Source of the DNA: Ruminococcus flavefaciens
Lineage (GTDB): Bacteria > Bacillota_A > Clostridia > Oscillospirales > Ruminococcaceae
Length of the DNA stretch: 8,171 bases
Direction of reading: 5' to 3'
NCBI GenBank assembly: GCA_004556875.1
Contig: SFFP01000072.1
Location: forward strand, 1 to 8,171
Position 1 is the first letter of the stretch. Each line of letters begins with the position of its first letter. The notes under the pieces are model-generated. The model saw only the letters and a list, made by a program, of their open reading frames with translations. It ran no database searches and was not told where the DNA came from. This document shows, one piece after another, positions 1 through 7,410 of the stretch. The position numbers were made by a program, and so were the translations under genes.

Positions 1-64
1 GGAGAGTCTCTGCTCCCATGTTCGCGTCATAAAAAATAAAACGGCAAATTTTTTTTCGCGGACA

Positions 65-93
65 TTGCTATTTTTTTAATTATGTGGTATAAT
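65..93 (+). promoter_or_regulatory. Sigma-A type promoter of the M23 peptidase gene
   Basis: A -35 box TTGCTA (65-70) and a perfect -10 box TATAAT (88-93) are separated by 17 nt. The -10 box is preceded by TGTGG, giving an extended TGTGGTATAAT element. Transcription would start near 100, leaving a leader of roughly 55 nt before the ATG at 157. The same TATGTGGTATAAT string recurs in the promoter at 7851-7879. Confidence 0.75.
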
Positions 94-135
94 ATAGTTT
101 GCTGGACTTCTGAAAAGAGGACAAAAATATAACAG

Positions 136-156
136 AAAGGAGATGCTGTAAAGGGT
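136..156 (+). promoter_or_regulatory. Ribosome binding site with unusually long spacing
   Basis: AAAGGAG at 136-142 is the only strong Shine-Dalgarno match before the ATG at 157, but it lies 14 nt away instead of the usual 6 to 9. A second purine run, AAAGGG (150-155), is too close to the start. An in-frame TAA at 130-132 and the absence of an upstream ATG, GTG or TTG in frame rule out an earlier start. A start-stop triplet set ATG-CTG-TAA (143-151) overlaps the region out of frame. Confidence 0.5.
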
Positions 157-1950
157 ATGGACGATAATAACGAGCTTTTTAGCGAAGATACAGAAGAGAA
201 AAAACGAAGAGCGGCAATACTTGCAGAGGCTTACAGAATAGACTCTCAGCGAAGTAAAATGGACTTTTTCACAAGGGTCGGACATTTTACCGTTAAAGTC
301 GGTGCGGCTCTGCTCATAGGTATCATAGCAGGTATAAAGTTCATACTTTCCGAGATATTCAGTCTTTGTGTATCTATTCTGAAAGCACTCCTGTGGCTCA
401 TAAAGGAGCTTATGTCTCCTATGAAGAGCCGATTTGAACTTAACAAAAAGCTCTCAAAAAATGTCAGAAAAGCCAAAAAAGAGGACAAGAGCGAGTATAA
501 CAAGGCGCTGTTCAAATTCTGGAGCTCTTATCTCTTTGGTGAGGACGGCGTATTTTATACGGCTTTCAATTATATACTGCCCATAGTTTCAATAGCATTT
601 CTCATAGGTATCGTCAGATACGGCTCAGGTCTTGAATACGGACTGAGCGTTGAATACAACGGAAGAGATATAGGCATGATAACCGCAGAGGCTGACTTTG
701 AAGAGGCTGAACGAGAGGTAAAGCAGAGAATTTCTTATTCAGATTCTGATGAGCATCTCGACTTTTCCGCAAAGTATTCGCTCAGGATAATCAACGAGAA
801 TGATACGGTCTATTCTGCGGCACAGCTTGCAAATGAAATGCTTGCCGCTTCGGATCAGGAGCTTAAAGAGGCTTACGGTATCTATATCGACGGCAGATTT
901 ATCGGCGCTGTAAAAAATAAAGACAAGGTTCAGGACGCTCTCAACGACAGGATACTGAATTTCCGCGTTGACGGTATCGTAAAGGACCTTGCTTATAAAA
1001 ATACCGTTGAGTATTCTCACGGAATTTACCTTGCAAGCAGTGTTATGGAGGAACAGGCGGCTATAGACCTGCTGACTTCATCAAAGGATAAAAAGGCTGT
1101 ATACATTGCACAGCGCGGTGATACGGCAGTTACCATCGCACAGAAATACAACATGGACACAAACAAGCTCGAAGAGCTTAACCCGGGTATTTCTGAGAAA
1201 TGCCGCAAGGGCACTATGGTAAACGTAATAGAAAAGGAGAGCTATCTTCCTATACAGTATGTAAGAGAGTTAGACCCTGTCACATTCCTTGACTATGAGA
1301 CTGTTGAGGTAGAAACAAGCTCTCTCAACGTCGGTACTAAGGACGTTCTTGTAAAGGGCAGACGAGGCGAAAAGGTGAGTCACGTCGAGGTTACCTATGT
1401 TGACGGCAAGGAGTATTCACGAAAGACTATAAGCTCAAAGATAACCAAAGAGCCTGTTGTGGAAAAAATAGGTATCGGTGTATATGCGGCGAGACCTGAC
1501 AGTCCGAGCACTCTGCTTACAGGTTCAGGAGAATATGGCTGGCCTGTTGACGGCGGCTGGATAAGTGACCATTTCGGCGGCGAACGAAATCACAAGGGTC
1601 TGGATATAGCCGCTCCCGGCGGAACAGACATTTATGCGGCGGCTGAAGGTGAGGTAGTTTCCGCAGGCTGGAATACAGGCGGTTACGGCTATTTTGTACA
1701 GCTGGGTCATACGGACGAGTATCAGACGGTTTACGGTCATATGAGTCAGGTGCTTGTTACCGAGGGACAGTACGTATCACGCGGACAGCTCATCGGCAAG
1801 GTGGGAACTACAGGTGACTCAACAGGTAACCACTGTCACTTTGAGGTGCGTCATAACGGAATATGCCTTAATCCTGAGTTGTTCCTCAACACCGTTGACA
1901 GCTTCAACGATGAAAGAGACAAGAAGGACGAGGATAAAAAGAAAGACTGA
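157..1950 (+). CDS. Membrane-anchored LysM-G5-M23 peptidoglycan endopeptidase
   Basis: This 597-residue protein is a probable zinc metallo-endopeptidase that cuts peptidoglycan cross-links outside the membrane. A charged cytoplasmic N-terminus (1-40) is followed by hydrophobic stretches at about 42-60, 62-87 and 137-154. An extracytoplasmic region holds two similar segments (about 159-192 and 239-268) with YNGRDIG and YIDGRFIG cores. Next come a LysM sugar-binding domain (about 313-357), a G5 domain (about 378-443) and a C-terminal M23 LytM-type catalytic domain (about 474-577). The zinc and catalytic residues are all visible: H479 and D483 in HKGLD, H528 in YGHMS, and H559 and H561 in HCH. 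The tail is rich in Lys, Asp and Glu. The gene is monocistronic, with its own promoter and terminator. The catalytic motifs are intact, so it should be an active enzyme and not a degenerate SpoIIQ or EnvC type. Its role in growth, division or sporulation cannot be told from sequence. Domain calls are firm; the number of membrane spans (two or three) is inferred. Confidence 0.93.
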   Translation: MDDNNELFSEDTEEKKRRAAILAEAYRIDSQRSKMDFFTRVGHFTVKVGAALLIGIIAGIKFILSEIFSLCVSILKALLWLIKELMSPMKSRFELNKKLSKNVRKAKKEDKSEYNKALFKFWSSYLFGEDGVFYTAFNYILPIVSIAFLIGIVRYGSGLEYGLSVEYNGRDIGMITAEADFEEAEREVKQRISYSDSDEHLDFSAKYSLRIINENDTVYSAAQLANEMLAASDQELKEAYGIYIDGRFIGAVKNKDKVQDALNDRILNFRVDGIVKDLAYKNTVEYSHGIYLASSVMEEQAAIDLLTSSKDKKAVYIAQRGDTAVTIAQKYNMDTNKLEELNPGISEKCRKGTMVNVIEKESYLPIQYVRELDPVTFLDYETVEVETSSLNVGTKDVLVKGRRGEKVSHVEVTYVDGKEYSRKTISSKITKEPVVEKIGIGVYAARPDSPSTLLTGSGEYGWPVDGGWISDHFGGERNHKGLDIAAPGGTDIYAAAEGEVVSAGWNTGGYGYFVQLGHTDEYQTVYGHMSQVLVTEGQYVSRGQLIGKVGTTGDSTGNHCHFEVRHNGICLNPELFLNTVDSFNDERDKKDEDKKKD

Positions 1951-1959
1951 TAAAAATAT

Positions 1960-1994
1960 AAGCCATAGTATTGCTTGAATACTATGGCTTTTTT
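1960..1994. terminator. Strong intrinsic terminator between convergent genes
   Basis: A perfect 12-bp stem (AAGCCATAGTAT, 1960-1971, with its complement at 1979-1990) closes a 7-nt loop and ends in a run of six T on the + strand (1989-1994), ten nt after the M23 peptidase stop. On the - strand the same stem is followed within a few bases by ATATTTTTAT, so it can also end the coaX transcript, whose stop codon is at 2003-2005. It is probably bidirectional, with the + direction stronger. Confidence 0.9.
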
Positions 1995-2002
1995 GTCTGC
2001 GC

Positions 2003-2773
2003 TTATTTTTTGTTTTTTCTGTAGATTATTGCGAGACCCTTGATAAGCAGGTTGTTATCGAGGATTATCTTTCTTCTGCAAAGCGGAACTACAAGCTCTG
2101 AAAGTCCGCCTGTAGCAACGGCTGTGCACTTTTCGCCAAGCTCGTCCTCAATGCGGTCGATAATACCGTCAAGAGCGCTTGCGTTTGAGTAAAGTATACC
2201 GCTTTTAAGACAGTCTATGGTGTTTGTTCCGATAACGTGTGGCGGAACTTCAAAATTCACCTTAGGAAGCTGTGCTGTTCTTGCTGTGAGAGCGTCTGCG
2301 GCTACCTTCATTCCTGTGAGGATAAGACCGCCGCGGTAATTCTTCTTGCTGTCGACAACGGAAAGAGTAGTCGCAGTGCCCATATCAATGATTATAAGCG
2401 GAACAGGATACTGGTTTATAGCCGCAACAGCGTCAACAGCCTGGTCTCTTCCAAGCTGTGCAGGGTTGTCGATGAGTATGTTGAGACCTGTCTTTACGCC
2501 CGGACCAGCCATCATAACATCAACATGGAAAAGCTTGCGTATAGCCTCTTTTACGGTAGTTGTGACCGATGGCACTACCGATGACATAATTGCATCATCA
2601 ATATCAGAGATATTGAAGCTGTTCATTTCAAGTATAGTTTTGATGAGTACGGCATATTCTGCGGCTGTGGCATTGTGATCGGTGCTGATGCGCTCAAAGA
2701 GAACAACTTCGTCTTTATCATCAACACAGCCGAAAACAATGTTTGTATTTCCGATATCTACTGCTAAAAGCAT
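2003..2773 (-). CDS. coaX: Type III pantothenate kinase
   Basis: CoaX phosphorylates pantothenate, the first step of coenzyme A synthesis, in the cytoplasm. The 256-residue length is typical of the family. It has the ASKHA-fold signatures: the phosphate-binding DIGNTN (6-11), the substrate region GPGVKTGLNI (90-99), DMGTATT (130-136), and the ATGG turn (220-223). Two family blocks differ from what I remember of clostridial CoaX. GADR reads GRDQ (108-111), keeping the Asp but losing the Arg, and the usual APG after the GG reads LTG (152-154). The start is well supported, with AAAGGAG seven to eight nt upstream. It is the last gene of the - strand run, 45 nt after the esterase gene, and ends just before the shared terminator. 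Type III enzymes are generally not feedback-inhibited by CoA. Identity is firm; effects of the substitutions are unknown. Confidence 0.93.
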   Translation of the reverse strand: MLLAVDIGNTNIVFGCVDDKDEVVLFERISTDHNATAAEYAVLIKTILEMNSFNISDIDDAIMSSVVPSVTTTVKEAIRKLFHVDVMMAGPGVKTGLNILIDNPAQLGRDQAVDAVAAINQYPVPLIIIDMGTATTLSVVDSKKNYRGGLILTGMKVAADALTARTAQLPKVNFEVPPHVIGTNTIDCLKSGILYSNASALDGIIDRIEDELGEKCTAVATGGLSELVVPLCRRKIILDNNLLIKGLAIIYRKNKK

Positions 2774-2818
2774 ATTTCTACTCCTTTTACCAAGTTAAAT
2801 TTTCTCAGATATGTATGT

Positions 2819-4342
2819 TCAGTCCTCAAAGCGGTCAGTGCGGAAAGGTGCGAGGGGCAGTCCGTTAACGCCGAACAGCGCCACATCTGCGTAATTCGTC
2901 CACATAAATCTTGCTGACTGAGGGGCGCTTACCTTGTCGCTCCTGAGTTTTATATATGGGAGCTTTACCTTTGCGGACGCAGGGTAGTATACACCGTCTG
3001 CACCTGCTATCTCAAAGCCGTCGAGACAGTTTTCGTGCTTGCCGCCGAGACCTTTTTCACAGTTCATCAGGTGGATAAGGATAGCGTCGTCGATTATCTC
3101 AAAATTGTCGTATAATGGCGGAAGCGACATACTGTATCCCATAAGTCCGTAGACCTCTGTCATAGCCTGCATATAAAGTCTGTGACCTACGGGAGCTTTG
3201 TCAACAGGGTGGATATTGTTGAATTCTCCGCAGTCAAGACAAACTGCAAGACCTGTATTCTTTACCGAGAGGTATACATTTTCCTGTGCTTCGCGTATGT
3301 ATGCCCAGCTCTTTGTGTCGGGGTCTTCTGCATATTTGAACATAGGGAGCTGAACTATCATAAACGGAAGCTCCTTGTCCTTCCATTCCATGCGCCAGCA
3401 CTGTATAAGAGTTTTCAGCAGATACTCATAGGTCTTCGGGCGGTGGTCGTCGGACTCGCCCTGATACCACAGCACTCCTGTTATAGTGTATGGGGCGATA
3501 CGTTTTACCATAGTCTCATACAGACCGCACGGGCGCATAGGATTTTTTATGCCAAAAGGTCCCGGATAGCGGTTTTCACCGCATTTTTTTTGCACATCTG
3601 CCCATTTTATGTCAGGGTCTTCCTGATAGCAGGCAGCTACCTTTCTCTGCCATTCCTCCTGATATTTTGAGTATTCATCATATTCGGCTATCATTTCTTC
3701 ATCGGATTTGCCGATGACAGCCTTGTCATAGTCGTCAAGATACGGTCTTAAACGGCTGTCATGTTCGAGATATTCGCGGCTTATCCATGCAGAAGCGGAA
3801 GTACCTCCCCAGTTACAGCCGATAATTCCGACAGTAACGCCGAGACGGGTGCTTAGCTCTTTTGCAAAGTAATAGCCAACTGCCGACCATGCAGAGGCAT
3901 TTTCGGCTGAGGGGAGCATCCAGCAGGAATTCCTTTCCGAGTCGTCAAGTTCTTTGCCGAGCATTGAGCATTTAGGTGTGTAATAATATCTTACACTGAC
4001 ATCTTTACACTGAGTAAGCTCCTTAATTCCGTTTTTATCGTTATGAAGCTCAAATTCCATATTTGACTGACCGCCTGCCAGCCATACTTCGCCTATAGCG
4101 ACATTGCGGAACACCTTTTTTATAGCTCCGCAGGTAATTTCCAAAGTGCACGAGCTGTATTCCTTGCGCGGCGGAAGGACAGCTTCCCATCTGCCGTTTT
4201 TTACTGTAGCCTTTGCAAAGCTTTCAAGCTCGGGAATAGATACGGTTATAACCTTTTCATCAGCGGTGCAGGTACCGAAAACGCGGATATTCCTGTTTCG
4301 CTGAAGTACCATATTATCGCTGAAAACAGCTGCTGCTTTCAT
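2819..4342 (-). CDS. Sialate O-acetylesterase-type SGNH hydrolase
   Basis: This 507-residue protein belongs to the sialate O-acetylesterase (SASA-like) branch of the SGNH hydrolases, which remove acetyl esters from sugars such as sialic acids or plant polysaccharides. An N-terminal beta-rich part (about 1-80, starting FSDNMVLQR) precedes the catalytic domain. Visible catalytic blocks are GQSNME with nucleophile S93, the NWGGTSASAW block (177-186), WYQGES (292-297), and the C-terminal IHP block with H378 preceded by D370. A short beta-rich C-terminus ends near FGVNGLPLAPFRTD. No signal peptide or membrane segment is seen, and about 15 cysteines are present, so it is probably cytoplasmic, acting on imported acetylated oligosaccharides. 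The start follows TAGGAG by seven to eight nt. It lies 48 nt after the U32-like gene and 45 nt before coaX, probably on the same transcript, though its role does not match theirs. The true substrate cannot be read from sequence. Confidence 0.88.
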   Translation of the reverse strand: MKAAAVFSDNMVLQRNRNIRVFGTCTADEKVITVSIPELESFAKATVKNGRWEAVLPPRKEYSSCTLEITCGAIKKVFRNVAIGEVWLAGGQSNMEFELHNDKNGIKELTQCKDVSVRYYYTPKCSMLGKELDDSERNSCWMLPSAENASAWSAVGYYFAKELSTRLGVTVGIIGCNWGGTSASAWISREYLEHDSRLRPYLDDYDKAVIGKSDEEMIAEYDEYSKYQEEWQRKVAACYQEDPDIKWADVQKKCGENRYPGPFGIKNPMRPCGLYETMVKRIAPYTITGVLWYQGESDDHRPKTYEYLLKTLIQCWRMEWKDKELPFMIVQLPMFKYAEDPDTKSWAYIREAQENVYLSVKNTGLAVCLDCGEFNNIHPVDKAPVGHRLYMQAMTEVYGLMGYSMSLPPLYDNFEIIDDAILIHLMNCEKGLGGKHENCLDGFEIAGADGVYYPASAKVKLPYIKLRSDKVSAPQSARFMWTNYADVALFGVNGLPLAPFRTDRFED

Positions 4343-4390
4343 GAGATTACTCCTATCATTTACAGATTTCGTGAAGAGGGGATGCGGATA

Positions 4391-5335
4391 TTATTTGAAC
4401 ACCAGTGCACCTGAATTTTCAAGTGATTTAAGCAGGGTAAATCTTGCCTCATCGCGACATTCGGGCTTTGCCATGTAGTACATATAAGTTTCAAGTACAT
4501 TGACAGGACTTGCTGTCCTGCCCTCTATCTTGAACTGTTCAAATCCCATAGGTACGTACTTTTCCCAGATATCATCGGGAGAGATATGTGTCCGCAGACC
4601 TCTTATCTCAAAGAGCCCTCTCTGAGAGTAAGGACAGTCGCGGAAATGCTCTGGGTCATACTTTGAAGCATCAAACGGGAGATTAGGATACTTTTTGATA
4701 TGCTCGTTATAGGCTATCTGCTGAACGCCGATAGAGTGATAATGAGCAGAACGGCGCGGACAATTCGGCTCACAGCAGGCATTTGAAAGGAACTCGATAC
4801 GAGGTCTGTCCTCCATAGGTATCTGTTCGAGAAGCTCAAATCTGTTGTTGAGGTCATAGTCCATTACGACGATACTGTAATCCTTTTTCAGCTCTTCAAG
4901 AAGTCCCTCTATGGAGTTAAGGCGCTTGCAGGTAGAGCTTGTAAGCTTGTAATTAGGGAAGTTGCGGCGGATATAGTCCTCAAGTATGGGCGACATTACG
5001 ATAGCTTCGTTAAGACCGTTATTAGCCATATTCAGGATCATATTGCAGAAAGGGTCGCTGAGGTGCTTCTTTTCAAGTGCAGGATTTGTGAAAGTGAAGC
5101 GGAGAGGTATACCTCTTTCGTTGAAAGCCTTGATAACGCTTTTTACAAAGGTCTTGTCACAGACTCCGCCCTGTGTTCTGCCACCGTTCCATATCGACGG
5201 CGGAAAAACACCGTAGAATGAAGCAATTTCGACACCCTCGCGGAAAAACTCGGGACGGTGCTTCAGCATTTCCGCAAAGAGCAGGTTAAGCTTGTAGTTT
5301 CCCGAAAAATCGGGAAGATGAAAACGTACTCTCAT
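4391..5335 (-). CDS. U32-like protein with conserved cysteine cluster, function unknown
   Basis: I call 314 residues starting at MRVRFHLPDF. AAGGAG lies eight nt before this ATG, while the earlier in-frame ATG at 5359, eight codons upstream, has no such site. The protein has no signal peptide or membrane segment. A block NACCEPNCPRRSAHY (185-199) gives C187, C188 and C192, followed by C234 in FRDC and an earlier C136 in SSTCKR. The CxxxC-R-HY arrangement and the FKIEGR block near 268-273 recall the U32 family (YhbU, RlhA, UbiU/UbiV), whose barrel holds an [4Fe-4S] cluster bound by four cysteines. I therefore infer a Fe-S-binding U32-type fold acting in an oxygen-sensitive modification or hydroxylation, not a real peptidase. 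I recall similar uncharacterised proteins in other Clostridia. It sits 44 nt after hydE in the same operon. Fold confidence is moderate; function is unknown. Confidence 0.8.
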   Translation of the reverse strand: MRVRFHLPDFSGNYKLNLLFAEMLKHRPEFFREGVEIASFYGVFPPSIWNGGRTQGGVCDKTFVKSVIKAFNERGIPLRFTFTNPALEKKHLSDPFCNMILNMANNGLNEAIVMSPILEDYIRRNFPNYKLTSSTCKRLNSIEGLLEELKKDYSIVVMDYDLNNRFELLEQIPMEDRPRIEFLSNACCEPNCPRRSAHYHSIGVQQIAYNEHIKKYPNLPFDASKYDPEHFRDCPYSQRGLFEIRGLRTHISPDDIWEKYVPMGFEQFKIEGRTASPVNVLETYMYYMAKPECRDEARFTLLKSLENSGALVFK

Positions 5336-5379
5336 GTTTTCTTCTCCTTGATATATCATTTATTACAGTGTTTGTATAT

Positions 5380-6420
5380 TCAAAATCCTATATGGTCGCC
5401 GCGTTCTGAGACTATCTCATAGCCTGCGGACTGTATGCGTCTTTGCAGACAGCTCCTGCACTCTGCGGCTTCTTCGCCTGTGCATATCTTATTATCGTAA
5501 AGGTCGTACTTTTTGCGTACCTTTACAGGCGAAAGGTTTGGCATTACAACGTTACAGCCTGTTTGCAGACCAAGCTCTCTGCCGTTGGGGGCAATAGTGC
5601 CCAGTGCAGTAGTTGCAGGCAGGAGAACCTTTGGGAACATGAGCCTGAGTATACCGAGAAGTCTCAGGGTAAGTTCCAGAGTTCCTCCCTTTTCGTCAGC
5701 GAAAGGAGTGTTGTGATGAGGCACGAAAGGACCTATGCCTATCATCTGCGGCTGTAATTCCTGTAAAAAGCGCAGGTCTGCTATAAGGTGTTCTGTGGTC
5801 TGATGGGGAGCGCCCACCATGAAGCCTGCGCCCACCTGATAGCCAAGCTCACGGAGCGCAAAGAGACATTCCTTGCGGTTTGCAAGGCTCATTTCCTGTG
5901 GGTGGAGCTGTGAATAAAGCTCATCGGAAGCGGCTTCGTGTCTGAGAAGATATCTGTCAGCGCCTGCTTCCTTCATGCGCTTGTAGCTGGCATAGGAGCG
6001 TTCTCCCAGAGACAGTGTAACTGCGCAGTCGGGATATTTCGATTTTATCTCAGATATTACACTGCACATGAAGTCGTCGGTAAAAGTACCGTCCTCGCCG
6101 CCCTGCATTACGAATGTGCGGAAACCAAGCTCATAGCCGTTTTCACAGCAGTTCATTATATCCTCACGGGAAAGGCGGTAGCGCTCTGCGTCCTTGTTGC
6201 TTCGGCGGATACCGCAGTAAAGACAGTCGTTTTTGCAGTAGCTCGATACCTCGATAAGTCCGCGGAGAAACACCTTTTTGCCGTAGTGCTTCTGTCTTAC
6301 CTCGTCAGCCTTTTCTCTTAGGAGCTTAGCGGTATCAGCGTCATCTGTCTCAATGAGAGCTTTTAGCTCAGCATCGGACAGGTCGTTTGTATTATAGAGT
6401 TTTTCTACAAATTCGGTCAT
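5380..6420 (-). CDS. hydE: [FeFe] hydrogenase H-cluster radical SAM maturase HydE
   Basis: HydE is a radical S-adenosylmethionine enzyme that, with HydG and HydF, builds the 2Fe subcluster of [FeFe] hydrogenase. The 346-residue length fits. The radical SAM cluster motif C62-x3-C66-x2-C69 lies in RGLIEVSSYCKNDCLYCGIR, which is characteristic of HydE and separates it from BioB and PylB. The SAM-binding MQGGED (105-110) is present. The C-terminal C313-x7-C321-x2-C324 matches the spacing of the optional second Fe-S site known in Thermotoga HydE. Its ATG lies one base after the nadA stop (TGA-T-ATG) and no good Shine-Dalgarno is seen, so it is probably translated by coupling to nadA. HydF, HydG and hydrogenase genes are absent from this window, so they must lie elsewhere if the pathway is complete. 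A HydE-like enzyme of different function is possible but less likely. Confidence 0.9.
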   Translation of the reverse strand: MTEFVEKLYNTNDLSDAELKALIETDDADTAKLLREKADEVRQKHYGKKVFLRGLIEVSSYCKNDCLYCGIRRSNKDAERYRLSREDIMNCCENGYELGFRTFVMQGGEDGTFTDDFMCSVISEIKSKYPDCAVTLSLGERSYASYKRMKEAGADRYLLRHEAASDELYSQLHPQEMSLANRKECLFALRELGYQVGAGFMVGAPHQTTEHLIADLRFLQELQPQMIGIGPFVPHHNTPFADEKGGTLELTLRLLGILRLMFPKVLLPATTALGTIAPNGRELGLQTGCNVVMPNLSPVKVRKKYDLYDNKICTGEEAAECRSCLQRRIQSAGYEIVSERGDHIGF

Positions 6421-6421
6421 A

Positions 6422-7354
6422 TCAGCCGCCCAGCCTTATCATTTCGTCAATGCACTTTCTTGCCTTTGTGATAAGTTCGTCGTCCATGAGTATCTCAAAA
6501 GCGTCACCGTCACCGCCGCTGATGCCTACAAGGCAATTGTATACATCGGGGAGAGTTGTGAGCTTCATATTGTGACAGACAAGGTCACGGCTCACAGGAT
6601 AGAACTTCTTTTCGGGGCAGTCAAACTGTAAATGCTCCACGATAGAATTTTCTGTGCCGATAATGAATTCTTTTTTGTCGGACTTTTTAGCGTAGTCCAT
6701 TATACCTGTGGTAGAGCCTACGTAGTCAGCAAGCTCAACTACCTTAGGTGTACACTCGGGGTGAACGAGGAAAAGCGCATCTGGGTGTTCCTCTTTGGCT
6801 TTGAGGACTTCCTTTGCGGTTATCCTTGCGTGTGTAGGACAGCCGCCCTGAAGGAGCTTGATATCCTTTTCGGGGCACTGCTTCTTTATATAGTCGCCGA
6901 GGTTGCAGTCGGGGATAAACAGTATCTTATCACTGTCAAGAGCGTTTACTATGCGCAGTGCGCTTGAAGAAGTAACACACACATCGCACACGGTCTTCAG
7001 TGAAGCGGTAGTGTTGATGTAAGCGACAACAGTGCGGTCAGGCTCCATTTCGCGGATAGCACTTATCATCTCTTTGTCCATCTGCTCAGCCATGGGGCAG
7101 CCTGCGTGTTTATTGGAAAGGAAGACGCGCTTCTGAGGTGAGAGCATTTTTGCAGTCTCAGCCATGAAGTGAACTCCGCAGAAGAGGATATTCTCCTGTG
7201 AAACGCCCTTTGCTTCAACGCTGAGCTTGTAGCTGTCGCCTACGAAATCGGCTATCTCGCATATCTCACGCGCCTGATAGCAGTGAGCGAGTATAGCTGT
7301 ATTTGTCTCCTTTTTCAGCTTTATTATCTTGTCCTGTAATTCTCTTACGGTCAT
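6422..7354 (-). CDS. nadA: Quinolinate synthase
   Basis: NadA condenses iminoaspartate with dihydroxyacetone phosphate to give quinolinate, the precursor of NAD, using an oxygen-sensitive [4Fe-4S] cluster. I call 310 residues from MTVRELQDK. An AGAGGAAG site lies seven nt before this ATG, while the in-frame ATG six codons upstream has no such site and overlaps it. The three cluster cysteines expected for the family are visible as C86 in HAGCPMA, C172 in GGCPTHAR and C260 in DLVCHNMK. The substrate-binding AHCYQ (23-27), AYINTTA (111-117), HPEC (198-201) and GTENS (233-237) blocks are also intact. The usual partners nadB and nadC are not beside it, and it instead leads a run with hydE directly behind. 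A likely promoter and a leader hairpin lie upstream at 7383-7439. Identity is firm. Confidence 0.95.
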   Translation of the reverse strand: MTVRELQDKIIKLKKETNTAILAHCYQAREICEIADFVGDSYKLSVEAKGVSQENILFCGVHFMAETAKMLSPQKRVFLSNKHAGCPMAEQMDKEMISAIREMEPDRTVVAYINTTASLKTVCDVCVTSSSALRIVNALDSDKILFIPDCNLGDYIKKQCPEKDIKLLQGGCPTHARITAKEVLKAKEEHPDALFLVHPECTPKVVELADYVGSTTGIMDYAKKSDKKEFIIGTENSIVEHLQFDCPEKKFYPVSRDLVCHNMKLTTLPDVYNCLVGISGGDGDAFEILMDDELITKARKCIDEMIRLGG

Positions 7355-7382
7355 GGTTTTACTTCCTCTCATTTTAGTTACA

Positions 7383-7407
7383 AGGAATGCCGCATACGGC
7401 GTTTCCT
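7383..7407 (-). other. Hairpin in the nadA leader
   Basis: AGGAA (7383-7387) pairs with TTCCT (7403-7407), and GCCG (7389-7392) with CGGC (7397-7400), around a four-base loop with a small internal loop. On the - strand it would lie at the very 5' end of a transcript from the promoter at 7411-7439 and before the nadA ribosome binding site. No T-run follows in either direction, so it is not an intrinsic terminator. It could stabilise the message or be a protein-binding site; neither is shown. Confidence 0.4.
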
Positions 7408-7410
7408 ATG

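Noticed and set aside
1..64. Possible gene ends at the left edge, such as a short - strand frame starting at 30 or + strand frames ending at 28-39.
   Set aside because: Too few codons remain in the window, no ribosome binding site is seen for the - strand start, and no residues match a family I know. The region also holds an AT-rich stretch without a clear hairpin terminator.
2237..2678. Two long + strand frames opposite coaX.
   Set aside because: They overlap a clear coaX gene on the other strand, have no ribosome binding sites that I can see, and encode no recognisable domain.
3182..3670. A 162-codon + strand frame opposite the esterase.
   Set aside because: It lies wholly inside the esterase gene, shows no known motif, and its composition looks like a complement-strand shadow.
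5380..6420. Biotin synthase (BioB) or PylB assignment for the radical SAM gene.
   Set aside because: The RGLIEVSSYCKNDCLYCGIR block and the C-terminal C-x7-C-x2-C site fit HydE better, and no biotin or pyrrolysine genes adjoin.
7383..7407. Intrinsic terminator between the SdpI-family gene and nadA.
   Set aside because: The stem has an internal loop and no T-run follows on either strand.
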